Origin: Eubacterium sp.
GTDB taxonomy: Bacteria > Bacillota > Clostridia > Oscillospirales > Acutalibacteraceae
Assembly (NCBI GenBank): GCA_022511205.1
Contig: JAFLRY010000002.1
Span: 1 to 64,000 of the forward strand
Reading direction: 5' to 3'
Length of the DNA stretch: 64,000 nt
In this document: piece by piece, positions 1 through 10,336 of the stretch
Layout of the letters: each line of letters begins with the position of its first letter
How positions within the stretch are numbered: the stretch's first letter is position 1
Notes under the pieces: model-generated
What the model was told of the DNA's origin: nothing
Database searches by the model: none
The model's input: only the letters and a program-made list of their open reading frames with translations
Position numbers and translations under genes: made by a program

Positions 1-227
1 CGCCTAAAACGCATTATTTCACGCACCCTCGCCCATTTTTTGTCTTGCCATACGCCAGTATGCCTTCACCAAAGAAATGTGCGATTGTACGCAAACTAAT
101 GCGTTTTAGGTGCGAAGCAGTTTAAAATGAGCTGATTTGGTTTAGGTCAAGGCAAAAAACGCAGGAATACTTGCCGTATTCCGAGGCTTTTTAACGCAGA
201 GATAAGGCAAATCAGCCATTTTAAACC
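1..227. repeat. Composite intergenic palindromic (MITE-like) element made of two adjacent long inverted repeats
   Basis: CCTAAAACGCATTA (3-16) is inverted at TAATGCGTTTTAGG (97-110). GTTTAAAATGAGCTGATTTG (120-139) is inverted at CAAATCAGCCATTTTAAAC (208-226) with a one-base gap. Inner stem GGAATAC(164-170)/GTATTCC(176-182). Confidence 0.6.
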
Positions 228-311
228 GTGTTTGGATTTGGTTCGCTTTGCCTAAAGCTTTATGGGCGCACCTTTCGGTACGCCCCCTATATGATTTTTT
301 ATTATAACAGG

Positions 312-1742
312 TTAATCGACTGTTTTTTCAAATTCCGAAAACTCTCTTTCCTCGTCAGGCTTTTCAAAATTATACATATTTTCGTCCTTAACGTGCTTTC
401 GGATATATTCATCGCGGTCAAAAAGCTCATCCGCCTTGATTTTCCACGCCTTAGCCGCCTCGATCGTTTTGTCAAACAGCTCGTTAGCAGATTCGGGATT
501 GTTCATCTCCGTTGAATACGCGCCCGTATCCTTAACCATTTTGCTGATGGCGCCGGGGTTATCCAGCACCGGGCAGGGACGAAGCATATTGTTATTGAAG
601 GGCTGATTTCTCTTATATGCCATAAAGAGCGGGCTTTGAAGCGCCTCAAGCACGGAATGCTCCTTGATGTTCACGTTTGAGTAGTGAACGAAGGCGCAGG
701 GTTCACAATCGCCGTTTGAATTGATATGGAAATAATGGCGGCCGCCGGCAATACAACCCTGAACGTATTCGCCGTCATTCCAGAAATCAAGAGCAAAAAT
801 CGGCTTGGTGTGACGCCATTCGTGCATTTTTTTATACATCAGCGCGCGCTGCTCGGGAGATACCATAAGCTCCGTTACCGCGCCGTTGCCCGTTGGCATA
901 TATGTAAAGAACCAGGCGAATTTAACACCCTTCTCAATGAGCCAATCCATATATTCGTCCGAAGCGAGCACTTCGGTGTTTTTGCTGGTGTAGCAAAGGG
1001 AAGCGCCGAAGGGAATGTGGCGATCATTGAGCCTCTTCATAGCGGCGGTGCATCTCGCAAACGTTCCCTCTCCGCGGCGGAAATCGTTTTCCGCTTCGTA
1101 GCCTTCGATTGAGAAAGCAGGAAGGAAATTGCCCACCTCGCCGATCTCATCGGCAAAGCTATCGTCTATCAGCGTGCCGTTGGTGAAGCTCATAAATAAG
1201 CAGTCGGGATTTTCGCGGCAAAGGCGCATAAGATCCTTTCTTCTCATGGTTGGCTCACCGCCGGTGTAGAGATACATATACGTTCCAAGCTCTTTCCCCT
1301 GAGCGATTATTCTTGCAAGATCATCGTAGGAAAGCTGGCTTGAAAGCCCGTATTCCGCTGCCCAACAGCCCGTGCATTTGAGATTGCAGGCGGCGGTGGG
1401 ATCCATAAGGATGGCCCACGGCACGTTGCAGCCGTATTTCTCGATATTCTTCATACGAACGGAATAGCTGTTTATGGCAATGTTCATCATCGGCGGGATC
1501 AGCTTCATCAGCACGTTTATATCCGTGTCACACGCCATGCTTTTCGCGAACTGCATCCAGTTGTTATTGGGATCGTCAAGAATCTTGTGGAAGCCCGCGT
1601 ATGATGATCTGTTGACCTTTTTCACGTCGGCCATTTCAAGAAGCGAAAGGATCTTAGGCGCGTTTGCCATAAAGTCCTTTCTCGCATATTTTACGGCTCC
1701 TTTGACCGCTAAAGTCATTACTCTCTCTTTAAGTGATTTCAT
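312..1742 (-). CDS. Radical SAM protein with C-terminal SPASM-like Cys motif
   Basis: CNLKCTGCW radical SAM CxxxCxxC motif; C-terminal CIAGG...CEPCAF cysteines. Confidence 0.85.
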   Translation of the reverse strand: MKSLKERVMTLAVKGAVKYARKDFMANAPKILSLLEMADVKKVNRSSYAGFHKILDDPNNNWMQFAKSMACDTDINVLMKLIPPMMNIAINSYSVRMKNIEKYGCNVPWAILMDPTAACNLKCTGCWAAEYGLSSQLSYDDLARIIAQGKELGTYMYLYTGGEPTMRRKDLMRLCRENPDCLFMSFTNGTLIDDSFADEIGEVGNFLPAFSIEGYEAENDFRRGEGTFARCTAAMKRLNDRHIPFGASLCYTSKNTEVLASDEYMDWLIEKGVKFAWFFTYMPTGNGAVTELMVSPEQRALMYKKMHEWRHTKPIFALDFWNDGEYVQGCIAGGRHYFHINSNGDCEPCAFVHYSNVNIKEHSVLEALQSPLFMAYKRNQPFNNNMLRPCPVLDNPGAISKMVKDTGAYSTEMNNPESANELFDKTIEAAKAWKIKADELFDRDEYIRKHVKDENMYNFEKPDEEREFSEFEKTVD

Positions 1743-1896
1743 ATCTGATTTCCTTATAAATATAAATGAAAATTATAAAATTCAGAGCGTAGAATACTAT
1801 AATACTTAAATCTATAAAAGTCAAGGAAAAACCGTATTCCTTACAAATATTTAATAATTGTAAAGATACGGTTTATTCATCCTTAATAAAGCTATG

Positions 1897-4800
1897 TCAG
1901 AAGCGGATCTGGAATTTCAAGCGGTAATTTCTATCCGTTTTATTTATATATTTTTCGTTGCACTTCGCTCCCCAGCTATCATAGCCGCCAACGCCCTGCT
2001 GCCTTGCAATGGCGCGGATAACGGTTTTATTGCTTTCGGGAAGCTCCTTTTTATGCCACGCGTTTTCAAGCTCAAGGGGAAGATAATGACTTGCGTTGAA
2101 TTCCATAACGGGTTCGGCGATAAGCGTGAACGCCTTTTTATTGCCTACTACCGTTGCGTATCTTACGCCGGTTCTGTTTCCGCATTCCTGAGGCTTGAGA
2201 TAATCGGTGTACATATCCGTTACCGTTGTGTTATAAACGCCTATCTTTGTGCCGTTTCGGCGGTCTATATAGTTTTCGTAGGGACCCTCGCCCAGATAGG
2301 TAACGTTCTCAAAATCAGCGGGAAGCTCAAACAGCATTGATACCTCAGGGATCTCGGGAAGATTTTCACCGGGGAAGAACTGCATATCGATCTCAATTCC
2401 CTTTGAGGTGATCGTGTAATTGATCGTTGCCTTTGATTCCGGCTGGGTACAAACCGTTGCCCTGCCGTTTACGATAACCTTTTTGCCGCCGTCAACGATC
2501 TTGTAGCCGTCTATGGAGAACTTCGTATTGTTGTAAATTCCCGGGGTAGTGCCGGCGTCTCTCCAACAGCCGAGACGGCTGCCCGCGCGGCTACCCCTAT
2601 CGTTATCCGTAAGCGCGCGCCAGAAATTAAGGCGAACCGGACCGGCAAGAAGCTCCTCGCCTCCAACCTTGATAGAATAGAGCTGGTTTCTCTCTCTTCT
2701 CTCGAAGCGGACGTTTACGTCCTCAGTAATGATACGAAGTGAGCCGTAGGTATCGGCAACGATAAGCTCGTCTTCCTCCTCAAGCTCATCATAAGTATTT
2801 TCAAACTCATTGAGTACGAACTGCTCCTCGGCAATTACGTGACCCGCCTTTGCCCAGTTGGTGTTTTCCTTAGTTCTGAGCTCAAGATTGAGATAGCACT
2901 CGGTGCTGGTGAGCCTGTTGAGTTCAAGGTCTATAACGGTCTTTTTATCCGGGGCAAGGTCTATGTCAACGGTACCCTTGCGGAAAACGCCCTTGTCGGA
3001 ACACTGATACCAATAGAGTTCAAACTCATTCAGATTTGTGAAAAGGAATTTATTTTCAACCTCAATAAGTCCTCTTTCAGCGTCTACCTCCTTAAAGGAA
3101 ACGTTCTGATAGAGCTTCTTGATTTCATAAAGCTTCGGAGTAGGCTTTCTGTCTCCAAACAGCAGACCGTTTCCGCAGAAATGACCATCGTGGGGATTTT
3201 CGCCGAAATCTCCGCCGTAGGCAAGGTATTCCACACCGTTTTCATCGGTGGTCAAAATACTCTGATCCACCCAGTCCCAAACGAAGCCGCCCTGCAGGCA
3301 GGGATATTTATCCCAAAGCTCTGTATATTCATCGGTAGAGCCGCAGGAATTGCCCATTGCGTGGGTGTATTCGCAGAGGATATACGGCCTTTTGTCCGTA
3401 TTATTCTTTGCGTATTCTTCGCATTCCCAGGGGCGGGTGTACATATGAGACTGAACGTCGGAAAGGTTTTTCTCGTTGGGATCGTTTCTGCACTCGAAAT
3501 GTATGAAGCGGCTGTCGTCCGCGTCCTTAAGCCAATCATGCATTTTTTCCACGGTCGATCCGCCGAGGCTCTCGTTTCCGAGACTCCAGCAAACTACGCA
3601 GGTGTGGTTTTTATCTCTGTTGTAGAGCGCCTTGATCCTCTCCATGCAGGCTGTTTCCCACTCAGGTCTTGAATCGGGGATCTGCGGGCTGCCAATGATC
3701 TTAGACCAGTTGGTGCCATGTGTTTCCATATTATTTTCATCAATAACGTAAAGACCGTATTCATCGCAAAGCTCAAGCCAGCGCGGGCAGTTTGGATAGT
3801 GAGAGGTGCGCACGGCGTTGATATTATTTCTCTTCATCTGAAGAATATCGGAGAGCATAACCTCCTCCGTCATATATCTGCCGGTGCGGCAATCAAACTC
3901 GTGGCGGTTCGTTCCCTTAAACACTATGCGCTTTGAGTTGATAAGTATGATACCGTTTTTGATCTCAACTTTTCTGAAGCCGAATTTTGAGCTTATATAT
4001 TCAATGGGCTTGCCGTTATACTTAAGCGTGATAACGAGGGTGTAGAGATACGGATCCTCTGCGCTCCACAAACGGGCGTTCGTAACGATCGCCTTAAGAT
4101 TCGTAATATTGTCCTGCTCGGCGTAGCGGCTGTCCAACGCCACCATATTTCCGTCTCTGTCTATAATGTTAAGATCAAGGGACAGGGCGGCGTAGGTGCC
4201 GTGGGTTTTTACAAGCACCTCAAAATATCCGTCACTCATAGTCTCGTTTGGCTCTGCCATAATAACGAAATCGCGGATATAATCCTTCTCCGTTGTGTAA
4301 ATATAAACATCGCGGAATATTCCCGCCATTCTCCACATATCCTGGCACTCAAGCCAAGAGCCGGTACACCAGCGATAAACCTCAACGCCTATAAGATTTG
4401 AACCCTCAACCAGATATTCTGTGATATCAAACTCGCTTCTGTTAAAGGTTGATTCGCTGTAGCCAACGCGCTTTCCGTTTATGTAAAGATAAAACGCGGA
4501 TTCAACGCCCTCAAAGCAGATAATGATACGCTTTAAGAGCAGTGCTTTGTTAATATGGATCTTTTTGAGATAACAACCCACGGGATTATGACCGGTGGGG
4601 GCGTTTGGCGGGCAGATATCCTCGCTTCCCTCCCATGGATAGCGAACGTTGCAGTACTGATTCTGATCGTAGCCCTGCATAGTCCACGAACCGGGTACCT
4701 GAATCGTATCCCAATTGTGGGAATCGTAATGTGGCTGGGCAAAATCCGTGGGCTTATAGGCATAATTTTTGTAGAGCTTAAATCTCCATTTGCCATTCAA

Positions 4801-4956
4801 AAGCTTACAGCGCGAGGAACTGTATCTTTTGCACGTCTCCGCCTCCTCAAAGCTGTCGTAAGGCATAAAGGTGGCATGCTGAGGAAGCTTGTTGATCCCC
4901 ACGATTTCCGGATTGGATTGCCATTCGGAATAGCCGTCAATAAATTTTCTGTCCAT
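1897..4956 (-). CDS. lacZ: Beta-galactosidase, glycoside hydrolase family 2
   Basis: 1019 aa; NRHEFDCRTGR, ILCEYTHAMGNSCG, GGFVWDWVDQ and WSLGNES motifs of GH2 LacZ. Confidence 0.93.
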   Translation of the reverse strand: MDRKFIDGYSEWQSNPEIVGINKLPQHATFMPYDSFEEAETCKRYSSSRCKLLNGKWRFKLYKNYAYKPTDFAQPHYDSHNWDTIQVPGSWTMQGYDQNQYCNVRYPWEGSEDICPPNAPTGHNPVGCYLKKIHINKALLLKRIIICFEGVESAFYLYINGKRVGYSESTFNRSEFDITEYLVEGSNLIGVEVYRWCTGSWLECQDMWRMAGIFRDVYIYTTEKDYIRDFVIMAEPNETMSDGYFEVLVKTHGTYAALSLDLNIIDRDGNMVALDSRYAEQDNITNLKAIVTNARLWSAEDPYLYTLVITLKYNGKPIEYISSKFGFRKVEIKNGIILINSKRIVFKGTNRHEFDCRTGRYMTEEVMLSDILQMKRNNINAVRTSHYPNCPRWLELCDEYGLYVIDENNMETHGTNWSKIIGSPQIPDSRPEWETACMERIKALYNRDKNHTCVVCWSLGNESLGGSTVEKMHDWLKDADDSRFIHFECRNDPNEKNLSDVQSHMYTRPWECEEYAKNNTDKRPYILCEYTHAMGNSCGSTDEYTELWDKYPCLQGGFVWDWVDQSILTTDENGVEYLAYGGDFGENPHDGHFCGNGLLFGDRKPTPKLYEIKKLYQNVSFKEVDAERGLIEVENKFLFTNLNEFELYWYQCSDKGVFRKGTVDIDLAPDKKTVIDLELNRLTSTECYLNLELRTKENTNWAKAGHVIAEEQFVLNEFENTYDELEEEDELIVADTYGSLRIITEDVNVRFERRERNQLYSIKVGGEELLAGPVRLNFWRALTDNDRGSRAGSRLGCWRDAGTTPGIYNNTKFSIDGYKIVDGGKKVIVNGRATVCTQPESKATINYTITSKGIEIDMQFFPGENLPEIPEVSMLFELPADFENVTYLGEGPYENYIDRRNGTKIGVYNTTVTDMYTDYLKPQECGNRTGVRYATVVGNKKAFTLIAEPVMEFNASHYLPLELENAWHKKELPESNKTVIRAIARQQGVGGYDSWGAKCNEKYINKTDRNYRLKFQIRF

Positions 4957-5035
4957 AATAAAAGTACACTCCGTATTATTATCTGAAAAAATGTTATATT
5001 AAGAATAAGCTGCAACCATCGCAAAAATCAAAATT

Positions 5036-5662
5036 CTATCTGCGGTGATAAATACCCTCGTGAAAGCCGTCCTGCCGTATGGCGACTCCCACCGAGCGCA
5101 GGAGTATCACTATATCCATTTTAATGCTCCAATTATCGCAATATTCCTTATCATACTTCACTTTTTTCATAATTGAAATACTGTCTCTTCCCTTTATCTG
5201 AGCCAATCCCGTAAGACCGGGTCTGAAGCGGTAAACACCGTATTCCATTCTCAGCCTGTGGGCTCTGATCTCGCTTGAAATAAGCGGGCGCGGACCTACG
5301 AAGCTCATATCTCCCTTCAGAATATTCCAAAGCTGGGGAAGCTCATCAAGGCTCGTTTTTCTCAGTATCCTGCCGAATTTCGTAATATACTGCTCGGGAT
5401 TTTCAAGCTCTCCGGTGGCACAGTTGGGGGTATTGTTCTTCATCGTTTGAAATTTATAGATCTTAAACGGCTTTCCCCTTCTTCCACGCCTTTCGTGGCT
5501 GAAGAACACGCTGGTTTCCGGCGTTAAATAATTAATAACGCATATAACGAGAAAAAGCGGAGACAAAATTATCAGCGCAAAAAAAGAAGCGACTATATCA
5601 AACAGTCTTTTAAATTTTATCGGCGTGAACCACTTTTTAACAAATGCTTTCATACTCATCAA
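5036..5662 (-). CDS. Bacterial sugar transferase (undecaprenyl-phosphate glycosyl-1-phosphate transferase family)
   Basis: KRLFDIVASFFALIILSPLF TM helix, FVGPRPL, RPGLTGLAQIKGR motifs. Confidence 0.9.
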   Translation of the reverse strand: MMSMKAFVKKWFTPIKFKRLFDIVASFFALIILSPLFLVICVINYLTPETSVFFSHERRGRRGKPFKIYKFQTMKNNTPNCATGELENPEQYITKFGRILRKTSLDELPQLWNILKGDMSFVGPRPLISSEIRAHRLRMEYGVYRFRPGLTGLAQIKGRDSISIMKKVKYDKEYCDNWSIKMDIVILLRSVGVAIRQDGFHEGIYHRR

Positions 5663-6252
5663 ACCGAAGCGAGCAGACCTTTTATCAGCAATGCTCTGCA
5701 GGGCGCGGCCTCGGCATCTCCTATTTTAATCGGTGCGGCAAACAAGAAATAATCGCCGTCATCAACCTTGCTTAAATCTATTCCCTCTAAAATTGCTATA
5801 TCGTTATACATAAGCTCCCGGTGAACGCTTGCCTCGTTATCCTCCGGCGCGATCGAAAGCGCGTCTATACCCACCAGATCGAGATCAAACCTGCACAGCT
5901 CGAAAACGGCATTATCCATAAGATAACCGTTTCCGCCGCATTTTATCAGAAGCTTTTTACAGTTCCACGGCATATTTTTTTCTATCCACTGAGCGGTTAT
6001 AGGCCCGTTGGCGGAGGCAACGGTGCATTTGCCTATAAATTTTTCGAGGGGGAGCCTGTCCACCGGCTCTCCGTCCTCAACGAAATGAAGCGGCGCGTCT
6101 ATATGCGCCCCTGTATGAAGGCACATCGTTATATCGGAAAGATTATATACGTCTCCCGCGCTCATATCGCAAACGCTTTCAAGCCTCGGAGGCGTGTCCT
6201 CGCCGTAGAGCTTAGCGCTTAAAATATCGGGTGAAATATCAAAAAATATCAT
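5659..6252 (-). CDS. Cyclase family / kynurenine formamidase-like protein
   Basis: HTGAHIDAPLHF metal-binding motif of the cyclase family; probable start MIFFDIS; overlaps the downstream sugar transferase by 4 nt. Confidence 0.8.
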   Translation of the reverse strand: MIFFDISPDILSAKLYGEDTPPRLESVCDMSAGDVYNLSDITMCLHTGAHIDAPLHFVEDGEPVDRLPLEKFIGKCTVASANGPITAQWIEKNMPWNCKKLLIKCGGNGYLMDNAVFELCRFDLDLVGIDALSIAPEDNEASVHRELMYNDIAILEGIDLSKVDDGDYFLFAAPIKIGDAEAAPCRALLIKGLLASV

Positions 6253-6465
6253 TTCCGCCTCACATCTAAACATTTTTCAGTGCAAATGTCAACAAGAAAA
6301 TATAAATTTGCCGAAATTAATCAACACACAGTGAATATTTTTATTGATTGTATCATAAATATATTAAATATGCAATTCTTAATTTATTTTTTACAATATC
6401 ATATTGAAATATTATCTTTTAAGATATATAATAGCTTGTGATTATGAATTTAAGGGAGTGTAATT

Positions 6466-7065
6466 ATGAAAAAAGCTTTATCCTTAGCATTGATATTTGT
6501 ATTCATCGTAATGATATTCAGCGGCTGCAATTCCGCGCCCACTGCTGAAATGACGGAAAGGAACGTTACCAAAACCGTTGACGTGGCTTTTAACGCATTA
6601 AAGGAATTTGATATTGAAGCTCTTGAAACGTACGTTAAGTCGTCCACCCTTGCTCAGATTATTACCTTTGCTGTGGAACACGAGCAGTTCAGGGCTCTCG
6701 GCAGGGCAATATTCGCAAACTTAACTTATGAGATCACTGATATTGATCTTGACGCGGGACTCGTTACCGTTGCGGTTATAAACAAGGATCTTAAGGACGC
6801 GGCAAAGAGCTTTATGGACGGACTGCTTGAGGAATATTCCCTTATGGATCTGCTTTCCCTGCTTGGCGATGATTCTTGGCTTAACGGCAATCTTTCCGTT
6901 TTAACCGAAAGCATAAACAAATGCGAGCTTAATCCAAATCCGATAGAAATAACTCTTAAAATCAGAGAGGGCGCTGAAAACCTCGTGCTTCGCTTCGGAT
7001 CTGAGGCGGAAGACGCTGTATCCGGCGGCGCGCTGGGCGCTATAAAGAGTATAATTCCATTCTAA
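6466..7065 (+). CDS. Putative lipoprotein of unknown function
   Basis: Signal peptide with lipobox IFSGCNS; RBS GGGAGTG upstream. Confidence 0.7.
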   Translation: MKKALSLALIFVFIVMIFSGCNSAPTAEMTERNVTKTVDVAFNALKEFDIEALETYVKSSTLAQIITFAVEHEQFRALGRAIFANLTYEITDIDLDAGLVTVAVINKDLKDAAKSFMDGLLEEYSLMDLLSLLGDDSWLNGNLSVLTESINKCELNPNPIEITLKIREGAENLVLRFGSEAEDAVSGGALGAIKSIIPF

Positions 7066-7077
7066 ATTAAAAATACT

Positions 7078-7113
7078 GAGCAATATGGATCAATAACGTA
7101 TTGCTCTTTTTTT
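7078..7113 (+). terminator. Rho-independent terminator
   Basis: GAGCAATA(7078-7085)/TATTGCTC(7099-7106) followed by a T run. Confidence 0.7.
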
Positions 7114-7161
7114 CGTTAAAACGCTTCTCGGTTTCGGGAAGCGAAACTATGAGGTGTAACA

Positions 7162-9924
7162 ATGGCAAATAAAATTCTTACCGCGCTTTTCGGGGACTAT
7201 TCCGTAAAAGAGGTAAAAAAGGTTAGAAAAATTTCAAATAAGGTTTTAGAGCTTGAAAGCAAGTATCAGCCTATGAGCGATAAGGAGCTTGCTTCCCAAA
7301 CAGGCATTTTAAAGAGCAGACTTGCCGACGGCGAAACGCTTGACGATATTTTGCCGGACGCGTTTGCCGTATGCCGTGAAGCGGCGTGGCGTGTGCTGGG
7401 TATGAAGCACTTTGAGGTGCAGATCATAGGCGGTATCGTTCTCCACCAGGGCAGGATCGCCGAAATGAAAACGGGTGAAGGTAAAACCCTCGTTGCAACG
7501 CTTCCCGCGTACCTCAACGCACTTACCGGCGAGGGCGTTCATATCGTTACGGTGAACGACTATCTCGCAAAGCGTGACTGCGAATGGATGGGCAAGGTTT
7601 ACCGCTTCTTAGGTCTTACTGCCGGTCTTATAATCCACGAAAAAACCAACGAGCAGAGAAAGGAAGCCTATAACTGCGACATAACCTACGGCACCAATAA
7701 CGAAATGGGCTTCGATTATCTTCGTGACAATATGGTGCAGTACAAATCCCAGAAGGTGCAGAGAGGTCACGCTTTCGCTATAGTCGACGAGGTGGACTCC
7801 ATACTTATCGATGAGGCGCGTACTCCCCTTATTATCAGCGGTAAAGGCGATCAGTCCACGGATATGTACCGCCGCGCCAACGATTTCGCCCGTTCCCTTA
7901 AAATGGTTAAGGTTGCCCAGATGGACGAAAAGCAGGACACTGAGGAAACCTACAACGGCGATTTCGTAGTAGACGAAAAGGCAAAGACCGCCACGCTCAC
8001 CCAAAGCGGTGTTAAAAAAGCCGAGGAGCGCTTCGGTGTTGAAAACCTTATGGATATGGAAAACACCACGTTGCTTCACCATATCAATCAGGCAATCAAG
8101 GCGATCGGCGTTATGCGCCGCGATATCGATTACGTTGTTAAGGACGGACAGGTGCTTATCGTAGACGAGTTCACCGGCCGTATAATGCTGGGCAGACGTT
8201 ATAATGACGGTCTGCACCAGGCGCTTGAAGCGAAGGAAAACGTTAAGGTTGAGCACGAGAGCAAGACCCTTGCCACCATCACCTTCCAGAATTATTTCCG
8301 TCTTTACGGCAAGCTTTCGGGTATGACGGGTACCGCTTTAACAGAAGCCCCCGAATTCAGCGAAATATATAAGCTGGACGTTGTAGAGATACCCACCAAC
8401 AAGCCCCTGCTCCGTGAGGACATGCCGGACGTGATTTTCCAGACGGAGCGCGGAAAATTCAACAACGCGATTCAGCAGATCAAGGAGTGCCACGAAAAAG
8501 GTCAGCCGATCCTTGTGGGCACGATCAGCATCGAAAAGAGTGAGGTGCTCTCAAAGCTTCTGAAAAGAGAGCGCATTCCCCATAATGTATTAAACGCGAA
8601 AAATCACGAGCGAGAGGCTGAGATCATCGCCCAGGCGGGTAAGCTCGGCGCGGTAACCATCGCCACCAACATGGCAGGACGTGGTACCGATATCATGCTG
8701 GGCGGTAACTCCGAATTCCTCGCCAAAGCGGAAATGAAAAGATTGCAGTATTCCGACGAGTTGATCGCGGAGGCAACGGGCTTTGCCGAAACTGAGGACG
8801 AGGAAATACTGAATGCCCGCAAGACTTTTAGAGAGCTTGAGGCAAAATACAAGGAATCAATTAAAGATGAAGCGGAAAAGGTAAGAGAAGCGGGCGGTCT
8901 GTTCATTCTCGGCACGGAGCGCCATGATTCACGCCGTATCGATAACCAGCTTCGCGGACGTTCCGGACGTCAGGGCGATCCCGGTAAATCGCAGTTTTAT
9001 CTTTCACTGGAAGACGATCTTATGCGCCTTTTCGGCGGCGACAGGATCAAATCCATTATGGGCGCCCTCGCTGACGACGAAAATATGCCCGTTCCCAGCA
9101 AGATGATCTCGAGAACCGTTGAATCCGCTCAGCGCAAGGTTGAGGGACGCAACTTCGGTATCCGTAAGAATACACTCCAGTACGATGATGTAATGAACCG
9201 CCAGAGAGAGCTGATTTACAACCAGCGCGATATGGTGCTTGACGGTATCGATCTCACAGACAAGATCCTTCAGATGCTTGATTCCAGTGTTGACGAGAAC
9301 GTTGCCGTATACTGCGCCAAGGACGCGAATAAGGCAGACTGGAATATTCAGGGCCTTAAGGAGAAATACAAGGGCTGGCTCACTACTGACGACGACTTTG
9401 AGAATATCAATGAGCTGACCGTTGACGATATCGCCGAAATGCTCAAGGAGAGAGGACATCAAAATTTAGAGGCAAAGAGGGCTATGTTGGGCGACGAACT
9501 CTTCGGCGAGTTCCAGCGAATGGTGCTTCTGCGCAACGTTGATATGCTTTGGATGGAGCACATTGACGCTATGGACGATCTCAAGGAGGGTATCCATCTT
9601 CGCTCCTATGCTCAGCAGGATCCCGTTGTTGCCTTCAGAAACGAATCCTACGATATGTTTGACGAGATGACCGCAACGATCCGCGAGAACACCGTCAGAA
9701 TGATGCTCACGATCGTTCCCAGAAGACGTGAGGACGTGGAGAGAAAGGCCGTAGCGAAGGTTACTTCCTCGTCGGCAGGCGGAGACGACAGCGTTAAGGC
9801 TTCCCCCGTAAGGAAGGGCAAAAAGATCGGCCCCAACGATCCCTGCCCCTGCGGAAGCGGAAAGAAGTATAAAAAATGCTGCGGCTCACCCGAAAAGCTT
9901 GCTGAAAAAGGAAGCAAAGAATAA
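7162..9924 (+). CDS. secA: Preprotein translocase subunit SecA
   Basis: GEGKT Walker A, DEVDSILIDEARTPLIISG, TNMAGRGTDI, C-terminal SEC-C CPCGSGKKYKKCC. Confidence 0.98.
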   Translation: MANKILTALFGDYSVKEVKKVRKISNKVLELESKYQPMSDKELASQTGILKSRLADGETLDDILPDAFAVCREAAWRVLGMKHFEVQIIGGIVLHQGRIAEMKTGEGKTLVATLPAYLNALTGEGVHIVTVNDYLAKRDCEWMGKVYRFLGLTAGLIIHEKTNEQRKEAYNCDITYGTNNEMGFDYLRDNMVQYKSQKVQRGHAFAIVDEVDSILIDEARTPLIISGKGDQSTDMYRRANDFARSLKMVKVAQMDEKQDTEETYNGDFVVDEKAKTATLTQSGVKKAEERFGVENLMDMENTTLLHHINQAIKAIGVMRRDIDYVVKDGQVLIVDEFTGRIMLGRRYNDGLHQALEAKENVKVEHESKTLATITFQNYFRLYGKLSGMTGTALTEAPEFSEIYKLDVVEIPTNKPLLREDMPDVIFQTERGKFNNAIQQIKECHEKGQPILVGTISIEKSEVLSKLLKRERIPHNVLNAKNHEREAEIIAQAGKLGAVTIATNMAGRGTDIMLGGNSEFLAKAEMKRLQYSDELIAEATGFAETEDEEILNARKTFRELEAKYKESIKDEAEKVREAGGLFILGTERHDSRRIDNQLRGRSGRQGDPGKSQFYLSLEDDLMRLFGGDRIKSIMGALADDENMPVPSKMISRTVESAQRKVEGRNFGIRKNTLQYDDVMNRQRELIYNQRDMVLDGIDLTDKILQMLDSSVDENVAVYCAKDANKADWNIQGLKEKYKGWLTTDDDFENINELTVDDIAEMLKERGHQNLEAKRAMLGDELFGEFQRMVLLRNVDMLWMEHIDAMDDLKEGIHLRSYAQQDPVVAFRNESYDMFDEMTATIRENTVRMMLTIVPRRREDVERKAVAKVTSSSAGGDDSVKASPVRKGKKIGPNDPCPCGSGKKYKKCCGSPEKLAEKGSKE

Positions 9925-9987
9925 CAAATCAAAACCCGGATAAAAACGGCCGTTTTGCTTAAACGATGCATTATTCGTTTTTACCGC

Positions 9988-10016
9988 TTGACTTTAGATG
10001 ATATTATTTATATAAT
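9988..10016 (+). promoter_or_regulatory. Sigma-A type promoter
   Basis: TTGACT (9988-9993), 17-bp spacer, TATAAT (10011-10016). Confidence 0.7.
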
Positions 10017-10049
10017 ATACTTGTAATATTTAACAGGAGGATTTTTGCA

Positions 10050-10289
10050 ATGACTTTAAGTAAAATCTTTAAAATTATAGGCGTGATCGTTGCTATCGCG
10101 GGTGTTGCCGCTGCAGTTTATTTCGCAGTTAAAAAGCTTACAGGCAAAAAAGAGCCTGAATATTTTGACGACAATGACTTCTTTGAGTGCGACAATGATT
10201 TAGAAATCATTGAGGTTGCAAGCGAGGAAGAAGCTCCCGCTGAGGAGGTTGCTGAGGAAGCGCCTGCCGAAGAGGAAGCCGCGGAATAA
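10050..10289 (+). CDS. Small single-TM protein with acidic C-terminal tail
   Basis: RBS AGGAGG; one hydrophobic helix followed by an E/A-rich tail. Confidence 0.6.
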   Translation: MTLSKIFKIIGVIVAIAGVAAAVYFAVKKLTGKKEPEYFDDNDFFECDNDLEIIEVASEEEAPAEEVAEEAPAEEEAAE

Positions 10290-10302
10290 TTTAACTGATT
10301 TG

Positions 10303-10336
10303 GGGAGCAACTAAACCGTTGCTCCCTATTTTTTAT
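10303..10336 (+). terminator. Rho-independent terminator
   Basis: GGGAGCAAC/GTTGCTCCC then ATTTTTTATTT. Confidence 0.8.

Noticed and set aside
228-515. ORF on plus strand (95 aa)
   Set aside because: Overlaps the radical SAM gene on the opposite strand and has no convincing RBS or family motif.
2839-3672. 277-aa plus-strand ORF inside lacZ
   Set aside because: Antisense shadow ORF of a well-supported GH2 gene; composition typical of reverse-frame translation.
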